From: Chalciporus piperatus
Taxonomy: Eukaryota > Basidiomycota > Agaricomycetes > Boletales > Boletaceae
DNA: 64,000 bases
Assembly (NCBI GenBank): GCA_038093975.1
Contig: JBBPTG010000090.1
Location: 1-64,000, forward strand
Direction of reading: 5' to 3'
The notes beneath the pieces are model-generated. The model was given only the letters and a program-made list of their open reading frames with translations, searched no databases and was not told the origin of the DNA. The position numbers and the translations under genes were made by a program. Numbering within the stretch: the stretch's first letter is position 1; every line of letters starts with the position of its first letter. Positions 22,521 through 33,033 of this stretch are shown one piece after another.

Positions 22521-23230
22521 CTAGTTTGGGATACCCCCTTCGGCCGTGTAGACCCCGTCCGAGCGTATCTGATGAGACGAAGGACCATGGACGATTCGTG
22601 GGTAACGCCCATTATCGTCGACCCATGGGGACAGCAAAATTAAGCCTTCTGGCGGAGCTGGAAGGGAGATGTCCATTTTACCCCGAGATTCGACGAAATA
22701 ACGAGCGAGTGCAAGGGCAAGATTGCCTCCAGCAGAATCCTTCTCGAGGATGATCTCGTTTTGGGCTGAATCCAAGATCGTTCAAGGTTCTTGTACCCCT
22801 GCCAGCGCATCGAATAGGGCTGCGGGGAAGGGGTTCTGTGCGGGGTATGGCAGCAGTAGAGAGCCGATACTTGATCTGGAACGTTCGTTTGAACTGCAGG
22901 CAAGCTTGCATGAGGGATTCTCGAAATCATGGTGGACGGGCCTGTCGGATGGGCAGAGAGCACCGTGCACGATAGAGAATTTTCTCGCCGTTCTGCAGGG
23001 GTCCGCCGATGGACATATGTGATCCCAGACTGTCAAGCCAGCAAGTAGTTCCTGAGGGGAACAGGCACGCATTCAAGGAGTTCCTCACGAATCAGCGCAG
23101 GAACGGGTTCGATCCATAACCCTTTGACGCCAGGTCCACTTTGAATGGTTTCATGGTTGGGAAATGGGCCAGGCCTAGCTCTAGAGGGAAGGGGATCGTT
23201 GTTCCTTAGATTCCAAGTTGGAAACTTCAA
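22521..23230 (-). pseudogene. broken alpha/beta hydrolase (hormone-sensitive-lipase type)
   Basis: Fragments in the right order but in several frames match the alpha/beta-hydrolase fold-3 family: GVKGLWIEPVPALIREEL, IGGPLQNGEKILY, VHGAL, LSAHPTGPS, LPYPAQNPFPAALFDALAG, then KDSAGGNLALALARYF and LILLSPWVD. The oxyanion HGG motif is reduced to HGA and the nucleophile elbow GDSAGG reads KDSAGG. At least three frame changes occur within 400 bases with no splice sites to explain them. The part carrying the catalytic Asp and His is not found downstream. I infer a dead copy of an esterase or acyl hydrolase gene. Confidence 0.6.
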
Positions 23231-25558
23231 TGACCACTTTGCGACTTACCTGCTACTGATGTGCGAATTGTGGCGGATGAGTCTGACATTGTAAACAGCG
23301 TTTCTCCGAGAAAGGGTTTATTGTGTAGCTCGTGGTCCCTCGCTCGTGAGCCATGGCAACAGGGCACGCCGATATCGAAATGCGACGAGCAATTGCAAAG
23401 AGTACAAACCTGGTTATCCCAAGTACTCTCGTTCATAAATTTGATCACAACGAGGTCTTGGAAAGACTTCCTCGTCGTTCCGCCAATCCTTATCGACGAA
23501 CGGATTTGCCTGAGAGGTCCAGTCGAGTTAACTGGACACGCGGTCAGTATAAATATCGGCCACTGATTTCCGATGTACGGGGTGTGGGCGTATGTACCTG
23601 GACTCGCAGGTAATTGCGCCGAGGCTGATCGTACCTTGGGCCTTGCCACCCAAGCCGATCCTTGTCGAACATCCCAAAGAAGAAGCTGTCATGATGGGCA
23701 ACTTGATACCATCGCAACAATGTCTCTCTGAGAGGTTAAGCCAGGTTCTGACAGCGTCTACCTTCTCGACCCAGCGCGGTGTGATGCCTCCGAGTCTGAC
23801 CCCAGACCTCACAATCCTATTGACAGTTAAGAATAGAAAAAAAGCGTGGCGACGTGCACGAGCCTTGCGGTGATATATTGTCCTGAAAAGAAAGAGATAT
23901 TAGGCATGCACATTTCCCTTGCATTGCGCGACATAAGGGGAGATCGACCGGTTGCAATGATCAACAGTGAAGAAGGGAAAAGAGCACGCTGATCGGGTAG
24001 CATGTTCAATGATTTTTTTTCTGTCCTACGTTTTCATGGAACGGTAATAACAGTATAACAAATATACATATCAAGACGCAATCCAGGTGGATCATCCCCC
24101 CGCAGCACACTTGATTCGACTGAGAGAAAATCCTTCTGAGAAGAGGAATTTCGTGCAGGGAATTACACCTCAGCATAAGGCAAACGCCGAAGTGGGCTCG
24201 GGCCGAGCAAGACATTCGATGTTCCATACAAAGAAGAAAGTCAGGTTTGAGCTTCCGGGGACGCGGATTATTCGTATGGATGCCATTCTAAACGCCGTTT
24301 GTCGTCAACAAATCTGAAGTACGCCGAACTCGCTCCGTTCCGTAGGGTGACGAAGAAAAGGAAGTTTTCAAGGTTCCCGAGAAGGAGATTACTCCGGAAT
24401 TGACCGACGCTGCACAGATGTAAGTGAACATGTCCAGCCAACGGACTTCAAACGGAGGGTCGGGAAAGACAGCGCGTAAATCATTTCTCATGTGCCAGCG
24501 TGGTGTTACGCACAGTTGCATCACCCTGAGCACACGACATGAGGGGCATGGTGACTCGTCAGAACACGCAGCCGCGTCATGGCAGCCCTTGAAAAACATA
24601 TCTTAACGAGAGATTGATGATCGAGGTCACAACTCACCTGTTTCACTGTTTGCTCGGGAACGGAATTGATTGAGTGGCAAGGTGGGCTCACCACATTGGA
24701 AACTTTGGCGATCGCCAAATACACCTGAGCCCATTCCATGGGATTGAAACACTATTCATGACTGATTGTTAACGGATGATTCCCGAGATCAACTGGATCT
24801 TGCCTTGCCAGCACTGCACCAACCAAGATGTTCTTTTGTGACACAGTTCATGACAACATCATATGATGCTAATCATTTGCTAAAACAACCCCAGTCGCTA
24901 CAACTCACCGTAGAGGCAAGGTCAACTGATACGAAAGGGAAAAAACGATCTGGAAGGTGGATCATATTGTTTTATTGTATCAAAAACTGATTAGCCGCTC
25001 AATCAGTGGAACACAAAAGACAAACGGCATGCCCAGTTCATGGAGTCTCTCTGCTCGATGAGGCCAAGATAGCCAGACTGAAGTGCTGTCAATGTTGAAT
25101 TCGACATCGCCAGCTTCAGATCGAGGTGACTGTAAGGAACTCGTTGCGTCTGTCAAACGTTTTATACCTTCCTCGAGGTGTTGGTCCGTGCGCGTGAACC
25201 CGGTCTGTATTTAGGTTCACGATGCCAAAACTTGCTCTTCATCGAAAGTCACCTGGCGGGTTGATATTTGGGTTTCTCCTCAGTTTTACTGGAGAATCTT
25301 GAACCTAACACGTTCAGGGAGAACGATATCTTCCACCCAAGATCGCACCGATGTTTTTAGAGGTCGGAGGCGGCCCGTATGGAAGAGATAATTCAAATTT
25401 TATCTTTCATCTTCGTAGTGCTATCCTTGTCCTTGGACTCCTTGCTCAATGAAGAGGTCATTGTGTGTCCGTTTACTAATACTCGGCAAATGATCAAGGT
25501 TTACAATGTATGCTGATACCGAGTTGCATCATTCAATAATACCACAATCCAACCATAC
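23231..25558. other. 2.3 kb without a recognised gene
   Basis: A minus-strand stretch at 23812-23528 (GGITPRWVEKVDAVRTWL) and a plus-strand stretch near 24346-24420 (KEVFKVPEKEITPELTDAAQ) look coding but have no assignable family, start or splice partners. They may be relics of the same decayed gene group as the hydrolase. The right end is the 3' flank of the thiolase gene. Confidence 0.4.
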
Positions 25559-26995
25559 TCAGTGTTCACTGACGAAGACAGCAGCCATCCCCATTCCTGA
25601 ACCAATGCACATACTCGTGACGAAGATCCTCTCGTTCCTCTGCTTAGCGATGTTCAAGCCCGTCGCGATTTGCCGCGCTCCAGCTGCAGGGTGAGTGAGC
25701 CAGCATTCTTCATAACAAACGTAACGAGGAAGACGTACTGCAGCCAAGGGGGTGGCCGATAGCAATGGCGCCACCATTCACGTTCACCTTGCTATATGGG
25801 ATGCCAACCTTGTCGATGCTGTAAATGGCTTGCGAGGCGAAGGCTTCGTTGATCTCGTAAAAGTCCACGTCGTCTTTAGAAAGGCCAGTCTTCTCCAAGA
25901 CTTTGGGGATGGCGTATGCAGGACCCACACCCATGATCCGAGGTGGGACACCGACCGCCACAGCAGCAACGAATTTGCCGACGATGGGGAGACCGAGCCG
26001 TTTAGCAACCGAACGCCGGGCGAGAACCACTGCTGCAGCACCATCGGAGATCTGAGAGGCATTTCCTGCAAGAATGTTAATTGTGCATCAAACACGAGAG
26101 GCAGTCAGCTTCGGCCTACCAGCGTGGGTCGACCCGTCCTTCTTGAAAGAGGGTTTGAGCTTCGAAAGGCTTTCAGCGGTGACACCATCGCGAATACCAT
26201 CGTCTGCATCCACGACGATCTCGACGGCCTTCTCAGTCTTTGGGTCAATCACTTTGACTTTAAGGGGAGCGATTTCGTCTTTGAACTTCCCGGCCTTTTG
26301 CGCCGCTGCAGCCTTCTGGAATGACTCCGCAGCGAACTTGTCTTGAGTCTCCCGAGAGATGCCGAAATCAGAAGCGACATTTTCAGAGGTGAAACCCATC
26401 GGAATCAGACAGTCTTGGGATTCCTGGTTGGTGAGGACAGCATCTGACCACCCGTCAGGGAGCGATCCACCTCCCCACCCGAAAGTCATAGACTCCACAC
26501 CAGCCCCTGATAGTAAAACGGACATATGGCTTTGGCAAGGCTATCATGTAACAACAACTTACCGATTCCAATGTCAATCTGGCCCACTGCTATTTGATTG
26601 GCAATTTGGTTTACGGCGGCAAGACCAGAGGAGCATTGACGGTTGAGAGTATTGAGTGAGGCAGTGTGAGGAATGCCAGCGTGGAGGGCTGCCATTCGAG
26701 CAGCGTTGGCACCACCGCCAGGAGGAAGGACATTGCCAACAGCAATGTCCTCGATGAGGGCAGGGTTTACACGTGCTTTGATGTGTGCTGCGCGGAGAAC
26801 GCCAGACAAAAGTTCTTCTGGTCGCGTGTCCTTGAAACCACCCTTCCGGCCCTGCAGGTTGGCGTTTATTTAGTGGTTGGCACGTACGGCGGAATGAGCG
26901 TGGCACAGCACCTTTGTGAGAGCAGAACGAACTGCTGCGACAATTACCACATCATCGTCGTGCTTTGAAAATACCTTTGCCTTTCCGCTCGACAT
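25559..26995 (-). CDS. POT1: 3-ketoacyl-CoA thiolase (acetyl-CoA acyltransferase), 403 aa
   Basis: Last step of fatty-acid beta-oxidation: cleaves 3-ketoacyl-CoA with CoA to acetyl-CoA and a shortened acyl-CoA. Five exons: 26995-26912, 26851-26563, 26506-26120, 26065-25739 and 25683-25559, totalling exactly 404 codons. The acyl-accepting Cys101 sits in NRQCSSGLAAV, His358 in GHPLG and the second catalytic Cys388 in CIGSGMG. NGGAIAIGHPLG and EINEAFASQA are thiolase signatures. The sequence VVIVAAVRSALTKGRKGGFKD at the start follows the peroxisomal fungal type. No PTS2 signal (R-L-x5-H-L) precedes it in the chosen exon and the end EH is not a PTS1. Either an upstream exon was missed or targeting differs, so the peroxisomal location is from family. 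The gene looks intact. Confidence 0.9.
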
Positions 26996-27674
26996 AATTA
27001 ATGAGTTGTTGTGGAAGATCGAGTGGAGGACGATGTCAAGGTTGGACTGCTGACAACTCCGGGTGAGCAGCTTATAGGTCCGGCAATTGAAACAGTCATG
27101 TGTTTACCGGAACCCCACACTCCGGCTATTTGCGGGATCTACAACTTGGTTACTGCCAGTCCACTCTTCAAAGCATATGTTTATTGCGCTGTAACCACTG
27201 ATTTTCTATCAATGCCGGAGGAGCTGGGTCTAATTTTTCAGCCAGGTAATCAGTCGGACACCGTTCGAATTCGTGCCAAGGACCACTGCTAGGGCGGCAG
27301 TGACCTCAGGTCAGAGACTCGGACATCCTTTCACCGACAGATGAGCTGGTATTCGTATAGAATCTCTTCAATAGCTTGATACCGACCTCCGACCCAGAAA
27401 TGTCGCATAACATTATGACCGAACTTTGCCGCTGAGCACTGTGGAGTTCCTGTTTCTCGCACAGTCCAAGAACATCGATCATGATGCTATATTTAACGAT
27501 GAACGAACGGATCACCCTGGGGTTATGGCGCTTTTCATTATCTCTGAAGGTCACGCTACCACCAGCTTTCTCACAGGATAAACCATTCCTCCTCCGTCGT
27601 AGTCAAGAGGAGTGAAACGTATGTTCTTCTTCTCTTTAAATTGACGAGCTACTCATTCAATATACATCACTTCG
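26996..27674. promoter_or_regulatory. divergent 5' region between thiolase and FAD monooxygenase
   Basis: About 680 bases separate the two divergent starts. No specific motif is claimed. A plus-strand open frame here (27011-27292) has no family match. Confidence 0.35.
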
Positions 27675-29430
27675 ATGGATCAAGAGTCAGACCCAAAGCT
27701 TCGGAATCTCGGAGTCGTCGCCCCTCCGAGTAGCACCGGCATAGACGTTATTGTTGTCGGATGTGGTTACGGTGGCCTTGCTTGCGCTATCGAGCTGAAA
27801 CGAAAAGGTCACAAAGTCAAGATTTTCGAGAAGATCCCCGAGTTCAAAGTCTTAGGTGAGTGCGTGTGTTGTGAGCCAACCTTGTTACTGACTTTCCAAC
27901 GAAGGAGATGTAAGTACGTCCGTTGTTAATATATGGTTCTGTGAAACTAAAAGGAGCTATCAATCAGGTCATTAGTCTTATGCCTAACGCTGGACGAATC
28001 ATCCAACGCTGGGGACTTCACGACAGGTATTAATTAATGTGATGTGGCAGCCACTTCTCTCAACCGCACTATCATCACTTCTAGAATCTGGCCTATCTGT
28101 CGTCACGTTGATTCGCTCATATTGCACAATTACATGGGTGAAATTGTCCGAGAACAGCCGCTTCCCTCGCCTCTGTGGGGTGCTTACGGCTACGACGGAC
28201 ATCGTGCGGAGATTCACGAAGTCATTTACGAATACGCGGTGTCTATTGGCGTCGAAATCCACTTCGACCACGGCGTCGAGGGGTACTTTGAAGATGAAGA
28301 GGGGACAGCCGGCGTTGTTGTCAGGGGAGGAAGGTTTGCGGCCGATCTGATAATCGCCGCTGATGGCGTCAAGAGTCCGGCCAGACATTACATCCTTGTG
28401 AGTCTATCTCCACCTCATATTTCCGTGGCGTAATCCACGATTACCTGTCCGATAGGGATATAAAGACCAGCCGCGGTCTTCCGGATACGCAGTTTTCCGA
28501 GCATGGTTCGATGCTGAGCCTCAAGGCGTGGACAAGGACCCACTAACGGACTACCTATGTAAAAATGGCGACTCTTTTTACGGATGGATAGGTGAGGATA
28601 CAACGTTTACTGTAAGGAATCCACGCCCATTTGAGACTTCTCAGGTCGAGACGTCCATTTCTTGGCTTCTTCTACTCGAGGGGGGAAGGAAATCTCCTGG
28701 GTCATCACACGAAAGTGAAAGAGATTTTGCCTCACGTTCAATTAACCGCTGCTAAAGCAAATTACAGGGATCACTTCGAAGTTTCCGATTCGTGGTCTTT
28801 CCCTGGAAAAATGGAAGACGTCCTCAGGGTAGTTGACGGTTGGGACCCTCGATGTGCAGCCATTTTATCCAAGGCGCCTTCGTTCATTGACTGGAAGCTC
28901 ATTATTCATGATCCCCTTCCAACATGGATTAGCATGACAGCACGGATTATGCTCATCGGTGATGCCGCCCATCCATTCCTTCCGTGAGCCAGCTTATGAA
29001 CCAGCTTCGGCCGACGGAAATGCTGATGCGTTTTAATGCAGCACGAGTCAACAAGGAGGCTCCCAATCGATGGAGGATGGTGCAACCATTGCTGCCGTCC
29101 TGCAAGTCGCAGGCAAAGAGAATGTCCCTCTCGCAGTGAGAGCATGGGAAAAGATGAGGTGTGGTTCACAAATATTTCTCACTGACGGGGCTGACGAGTC
29201 TCGTGATGGGTCTGGTTAGATATCAGCGGGTCAGGCGCGCTCAACTTGTCGGAGAAGAAGTGCGCAACGCATGGCATCAATCGAAACCCGAAGACCGAGG
29301 AGAGAGGTTGGATATGCCAAGACCGGAATGGTTGTTCGGGTTCGACGCTGAGGCGCATGCGTATAAGGAGTATGAGAGCGCTGCGAAGGATATTCTGGAG
29401 AACGGATATCAATTACCCAAGTTGGCTTGA
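27675..29430 (+). CDS. FAD-dependent monooxygenase (salicylate-hydroxylase-like), 435 aa
   Basis: Nine exons: 27675-27855, 27905-27909, 27968-28026, 28085-28397, 28456-28591, 28645-28714, 28768-28983, 29042-29158 and 29220-29430, exactly 436 codons. The second exon is only 5 nt. The FAD-binding loop is VVGCGYGG (GxGxxG at residues 29-34), the acid at the end of the second strand is in KIFEK, AADGVKSPAR is the DG motif and LIGDAAHPFLP the GD motif that holds the FAD ribityl chain. A hydrophobic aromatic substrate is usual for this group, but the actual one is unknown. There is no membrane segment or signal peptide. Introns are 49-61 nt. It is the intact member of three tandem copies and lies next to a thiolase and a broken hydrolase, which may be remains of a catabolic or secondary-metabolite cluster. 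Confidence 0.88.
27905..27909 (+). other. 5-nt micro-exon (GAGAT)
   Basis: Flanked by ..CAACGAAG before and GTAAGTAC after. It completes a Gly codon split after its first base and supplies one Asp codon (L-G-D-V-I). Skipping it breaks the frame. The same exon is at 30184-30188 (GAGAC) and 31616-31620 (GCGAT) in the two decayed copies. Confidence 0.8.
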
Positions 29431-29962
29431 ACTGCCAGATCTCTGAAGCGTTTCAGTATACGATCCTACGGTGTGCGAAGTGTGTTTTTAATTGTCCCGC
29501 TCTGAGGTCGGATGACCAACGAATGATCAAACCACGTTCTCAGGCTAACCCACATCACTGTTTCATGCACACAACTACCACACTTGTGCCCGCGATTGGC
29601 AACACTCCGGACGCGGAATGTTGCTTTTATACAACCAGGCGATTGTCCAGACTCCCAGGGGCAATCATAGATTGCGGCACTAATTTTGACTCGCTTCAAG
29701 TCAGTGAAGTGTCCAGTGCACATCATGATGACCTCGGGATAAAAGCTTTATGCTTCACTCCTCCATTGGTACCTCGCGACGGGCGGCCTGTTCCACACGA
29801 TCGATGATCATCCGCGAGGGTTTCTCAACTTGAAGTCATCAGTGTCTCGTCCGAGTCACACGGAGTTTTTAAGCCCTCACTGGCAACTTGAAGAGGGAGA
29901 TGTATTGCTCCCTTTCGATTCCGATAGGCATCGTGTCTCTTCTCTTCGAAACACCCCCTCCA

Positions 29963-30905
29963 ATGCATCCCGAATTTGAACGCATCGCTGCTCCTGGTAG
30001 CTCCGGTATCAAGATCGTGATCGTCAGTGCCGGGTAATGCACGCGATCGCGCACGACAATCCTCCATAGGAAAGAAAACCATGCTACCATCCTGGAAAAG
30101 GTGAAGGAACTGAATATGCAAGGTGCGTTTTCACTGTTGTTCTGTGCAAGATCGTTTCAGACATTCTAACCTCGTACCCTCAGGAGACGTGAGTTTCTAT
30201 TGAACAATCCGTAAGAATATGGCTTTGAGTTCGGGATTTACAGATCTTGAGTCTGGGACCGAATGCGGGTCGTACCCTCGCAAGGTGGGGTTTTCATGAT
30301 ATGTGCGCGTAGTATCTTACCCCTGTCCTGCTCTTCTCAGATTGAATCTGCACAACTACCCTCGGAGAACTCATTCGCTTTAATGCTTCCCAACAACCAT
30401 TATTTGGAGCATATAGTTACAATGGTCACCGAGCAGAGATTCATCAAGTGTTGTATAAGTATGCAGAGTTTTTAGGCGCCCAGATCAATCTCGGGCTGCA
30501 TCCTATTGAGAGGATGAAGAGCGTGGAGTCAGCGGAGTGACTGCTACCTATGGAGAGGTCTACGACATCCTCGGTGGCTAGCGAGTCGTCAAGACGATTC
30601 GCAAGCCATCGAAGATGTCCACCAGCTCGTAGGGAAAGGATGAAGCACGCCAGGTAATGCCCTCCCTAGGCGAGTCCCACGAGTAATACTGACCGAAGGA
30701 CGTCAGGTATCAAAGGGTCAGAGGCCCAGCTCATGGGCGAGTCGACTCATGATAAATGGCATAAAGTGAGCCGGCGAACATCTGGACATGCAACGGCCTG
30801 AATGGTTGTTCGCTTTTGATGCATAGTCTCATGCATATTCCGTTTATGGGGACGTTGCGAGGAACATTGAGCAGGATGGCTACCGGTTACCCGCGCTTTC
30901 CTGAG
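29963..30905 (+). pseudogene. second FAD monooxygenase copy, decayed
   Basis: Starts MHPEFERIAAPGSSGIKIVIVSAG, then has a stop inside the FAD-binding loop. After it come ILEKVKELNMQG, a conserved 5-nt micro-exon at 30184-30188, and SLGPNAGRTLARWGFHD from 30244. LNLHNY and AYSYNGHRAEIHQVLYKYAE follow in different frames. The middle third, including the DG and GD motifs, is missing; then RYQRVRGPAHG and RPEWLFAFDA give the C-terminal end in shifted frames. It matches the intact gene upstream segment by segment, so it arose by tandem duplication followed by deletion and point decay. Confidence 0.75.
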
Positions 30906-31434
30906 GACATCTGCAGACCACGAGATATCAATTTGTTTTGTTCAGTTAGACAATTGTCAGGACTTTTACACTCGACCACATCCCATGAGGTGGCAACTTA
31001 AGTTGTTGGGGAGTGATCTCATGCTGACCTAGGCACCCGAAACATGGTAGGCTATGGGAAATGTGTGCTCTCCACATCAAGGGGAATACAAAGTGCCTAT
31101 CTCTCCGTCACAGCTTCAAGGAGAAGAAATTCAGGTACGGACCTCTAGCTTCACGACAAAAGGAAAGTGCCGCTAAAGCAAGAATTCAACAGGCATCTAA
31201 AAGTCACCGGAGACGCCGACCTTAAAAGAGCGCAATTAAGGACTCGGAGGTGCGCCTTTCAGACATTTGACCAGCGGGTCCCCATGGCCGGCGTACCGCA
31301 CGACTTGTCGTGATCCTTGTCCATTCATCGCACGAGCGATGGTGATGAATAAAGCTGCGCTGAGACAGAGGCTCAGCTTGATGGATTTCGAGCTGATTTG
31401 TGTTTCAGGGCCTGGAAGACGACAGATAAGATCG

Positions 31435-33033
31435 TGAAGGTAATTATCGTCGGCGCTGACTATGCTGGACTCGCGTGCGCGATTGCATCCATGAGAAAGG
31501 GACTTGAGGTCCTCGTCGTAGAAAAGGGTAAGGAACTGAAGATACTTGGTGAATGGTTGCCAGTGAGCTCCGCTTGATCGTCATTTCATTGTATTTGCTC
31601 GATCGCCATGCACAGGCGATGTACGTTCCTGCCCGTTCCCTACCGAATGTCGGTGATCATGTCGAAAACGTCCATGAAAAATCATCTAGGTCATCAGCCT
31701 CGGGGTTAACGCAGCTCGGATCCTTGAGCGTTGGGGCCTTCATGACGGGAACAAGTTCGAAAGATGACCGTAACCTTGACTGACTTGAGTTTCGCAGACT
31801 ATGGGACGTATACGCACATGCCCCCGAGCTAATACTGCACAATCATTCGGGGGGTCTCGTTCGAGTGCAACCGCTTCGTGGACACACTTACGCTGGTCAT
31901 CGCACACTCATCCATGATGTGCTCTTCCTGGCTATTCGGATGTCAATACCCATTGACATCCGAATAGCCAGGAAGTCGTTGACAACTGGGAGAACATTGA
32001 AGACACCCACAGAGCCGCGGACGGGGTTAAGAGCCAAGCGCGGAAATACGTTCTGGTCAGTCTAATTAGGTTACGAATCCAAACCGACCTGTGACGAATT
32101 TAATAGGGGTACCACGATCGACCGCGCCCATCTGGGCATGGGATCTATCATGCATGGTTCGATGCAAAAGAGCAAGGCATCGATTCCGATCCTCAAACAA
32201 ATTTTCTGTGCAAAGACGGGGACGTACTCTATGGATGGATTGGTGATTAAAAGCATCGTGAAATTGGTAGACCCTACTTAACGGATCCCAGGCCAGGATG
32301 TCCACATGCTCGCTTCCGTCAGCCCGCAGAGGGAAGACGATACCGTGGGCGGGTCTTTGAACGCATATGTCTTCATGATGCTACGGTGTATAGGGATAAT
32401 AATTGTGTTGAGGGTAGCTTGTCCTCGCCGGGACGCATTGGAGACGTCTTGGAAATTGTACAGGAATGAGATCCACGCTGCGATGCGGTGATTTCGAAGG
32501 CTCCATCCTGTGTGGATTGGAAGTTAATCATTCATGACCCACTGCCCACATGGGTCAGCAAAGCATTATTGATTGGCGATGGAGCTCACCCTTTCCTTCC
32601 GTGAATTTCTTCTCAACTCTGTTCATGGAAAAATTGTCACGATCGTCCAATTTCAAGGACGAGTGTCTAGGCTGTATCACAAGCCATAGAAGATAGTGTA
32701 ACCCTTGCAGTGGGGCGAAGTATTGCGGAAAAGGACAATGTCCCTCTTGTCGCCAGAGCATGGGAAGCGATCCGGTGGGGCTAACCATGCTACACCATTC
32801 ATTCATTCGCTCACCCAAGCTGTGCGGCGCGCCGTGCACAGGTACGAACGTGTGCGCCAAGACCCAGCTCATGGGAGAAACCACTCGGGACAAATGGCAC
32901 CATGGGTGACAAAGGAGCAGAGCTTGATCTTCCGATGTTAGAGTGGCTGTTAGCGTTTGACGCAGAAGCACATGCCATGTGTTTGAGAAAACGGCGAAAG
33001 GGATCCTTGAGAATGGATATCAGCAACCGTGCT
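31435..33033 (+). pseudogene. third FAD monooxygenase copy, decayed but nearly full length
   Basis: Segments in order: VIIVGADYAGLACAIASMRK (the second Gly of GxGxxG is Asp), a 5-nt micro-exon at 31616-31620, VISLGVNAARILERWGLHD from 31690, PELILHNHSGGLVRVQPL, AADGVKSQARKYV, HAWFDAKEQGIDSDP, KAPSCVDWKLIIHDPLP, LLIGDGAHPFLP, then a C-terminus ending ILENGY. They fall in changing frames with stops between. A perfect 24-bp inverted repeat interrupts the region before the DG motif. Many splice sites are still consensus-like, so decay is fairly recent or the exon signals have simply survived. Confidence 0.75.
31924..31975. repeat. perfect 24-bp inverted repeat with 4-nt loop
   Basis: Left arm 31924-31947, loop ACCC at 31948-31951, right arm 31952-31975, with no mismatch. 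It lies inside the third FAD monooxygenase copy. The left arm aligns with coding sequence of the intact gene and the right arm does not, so the right arm looks like an inserted reverse copy of the left. Confidence 0.9.

Noticed and set aside
23100..23125. tRNA-like T-arm (gggttcgatcc)
   Set aside because: The stem and loop lengths do not fit, no acceptor or anticodon arm is found, and it lies inside the hydrolase pseudogene.
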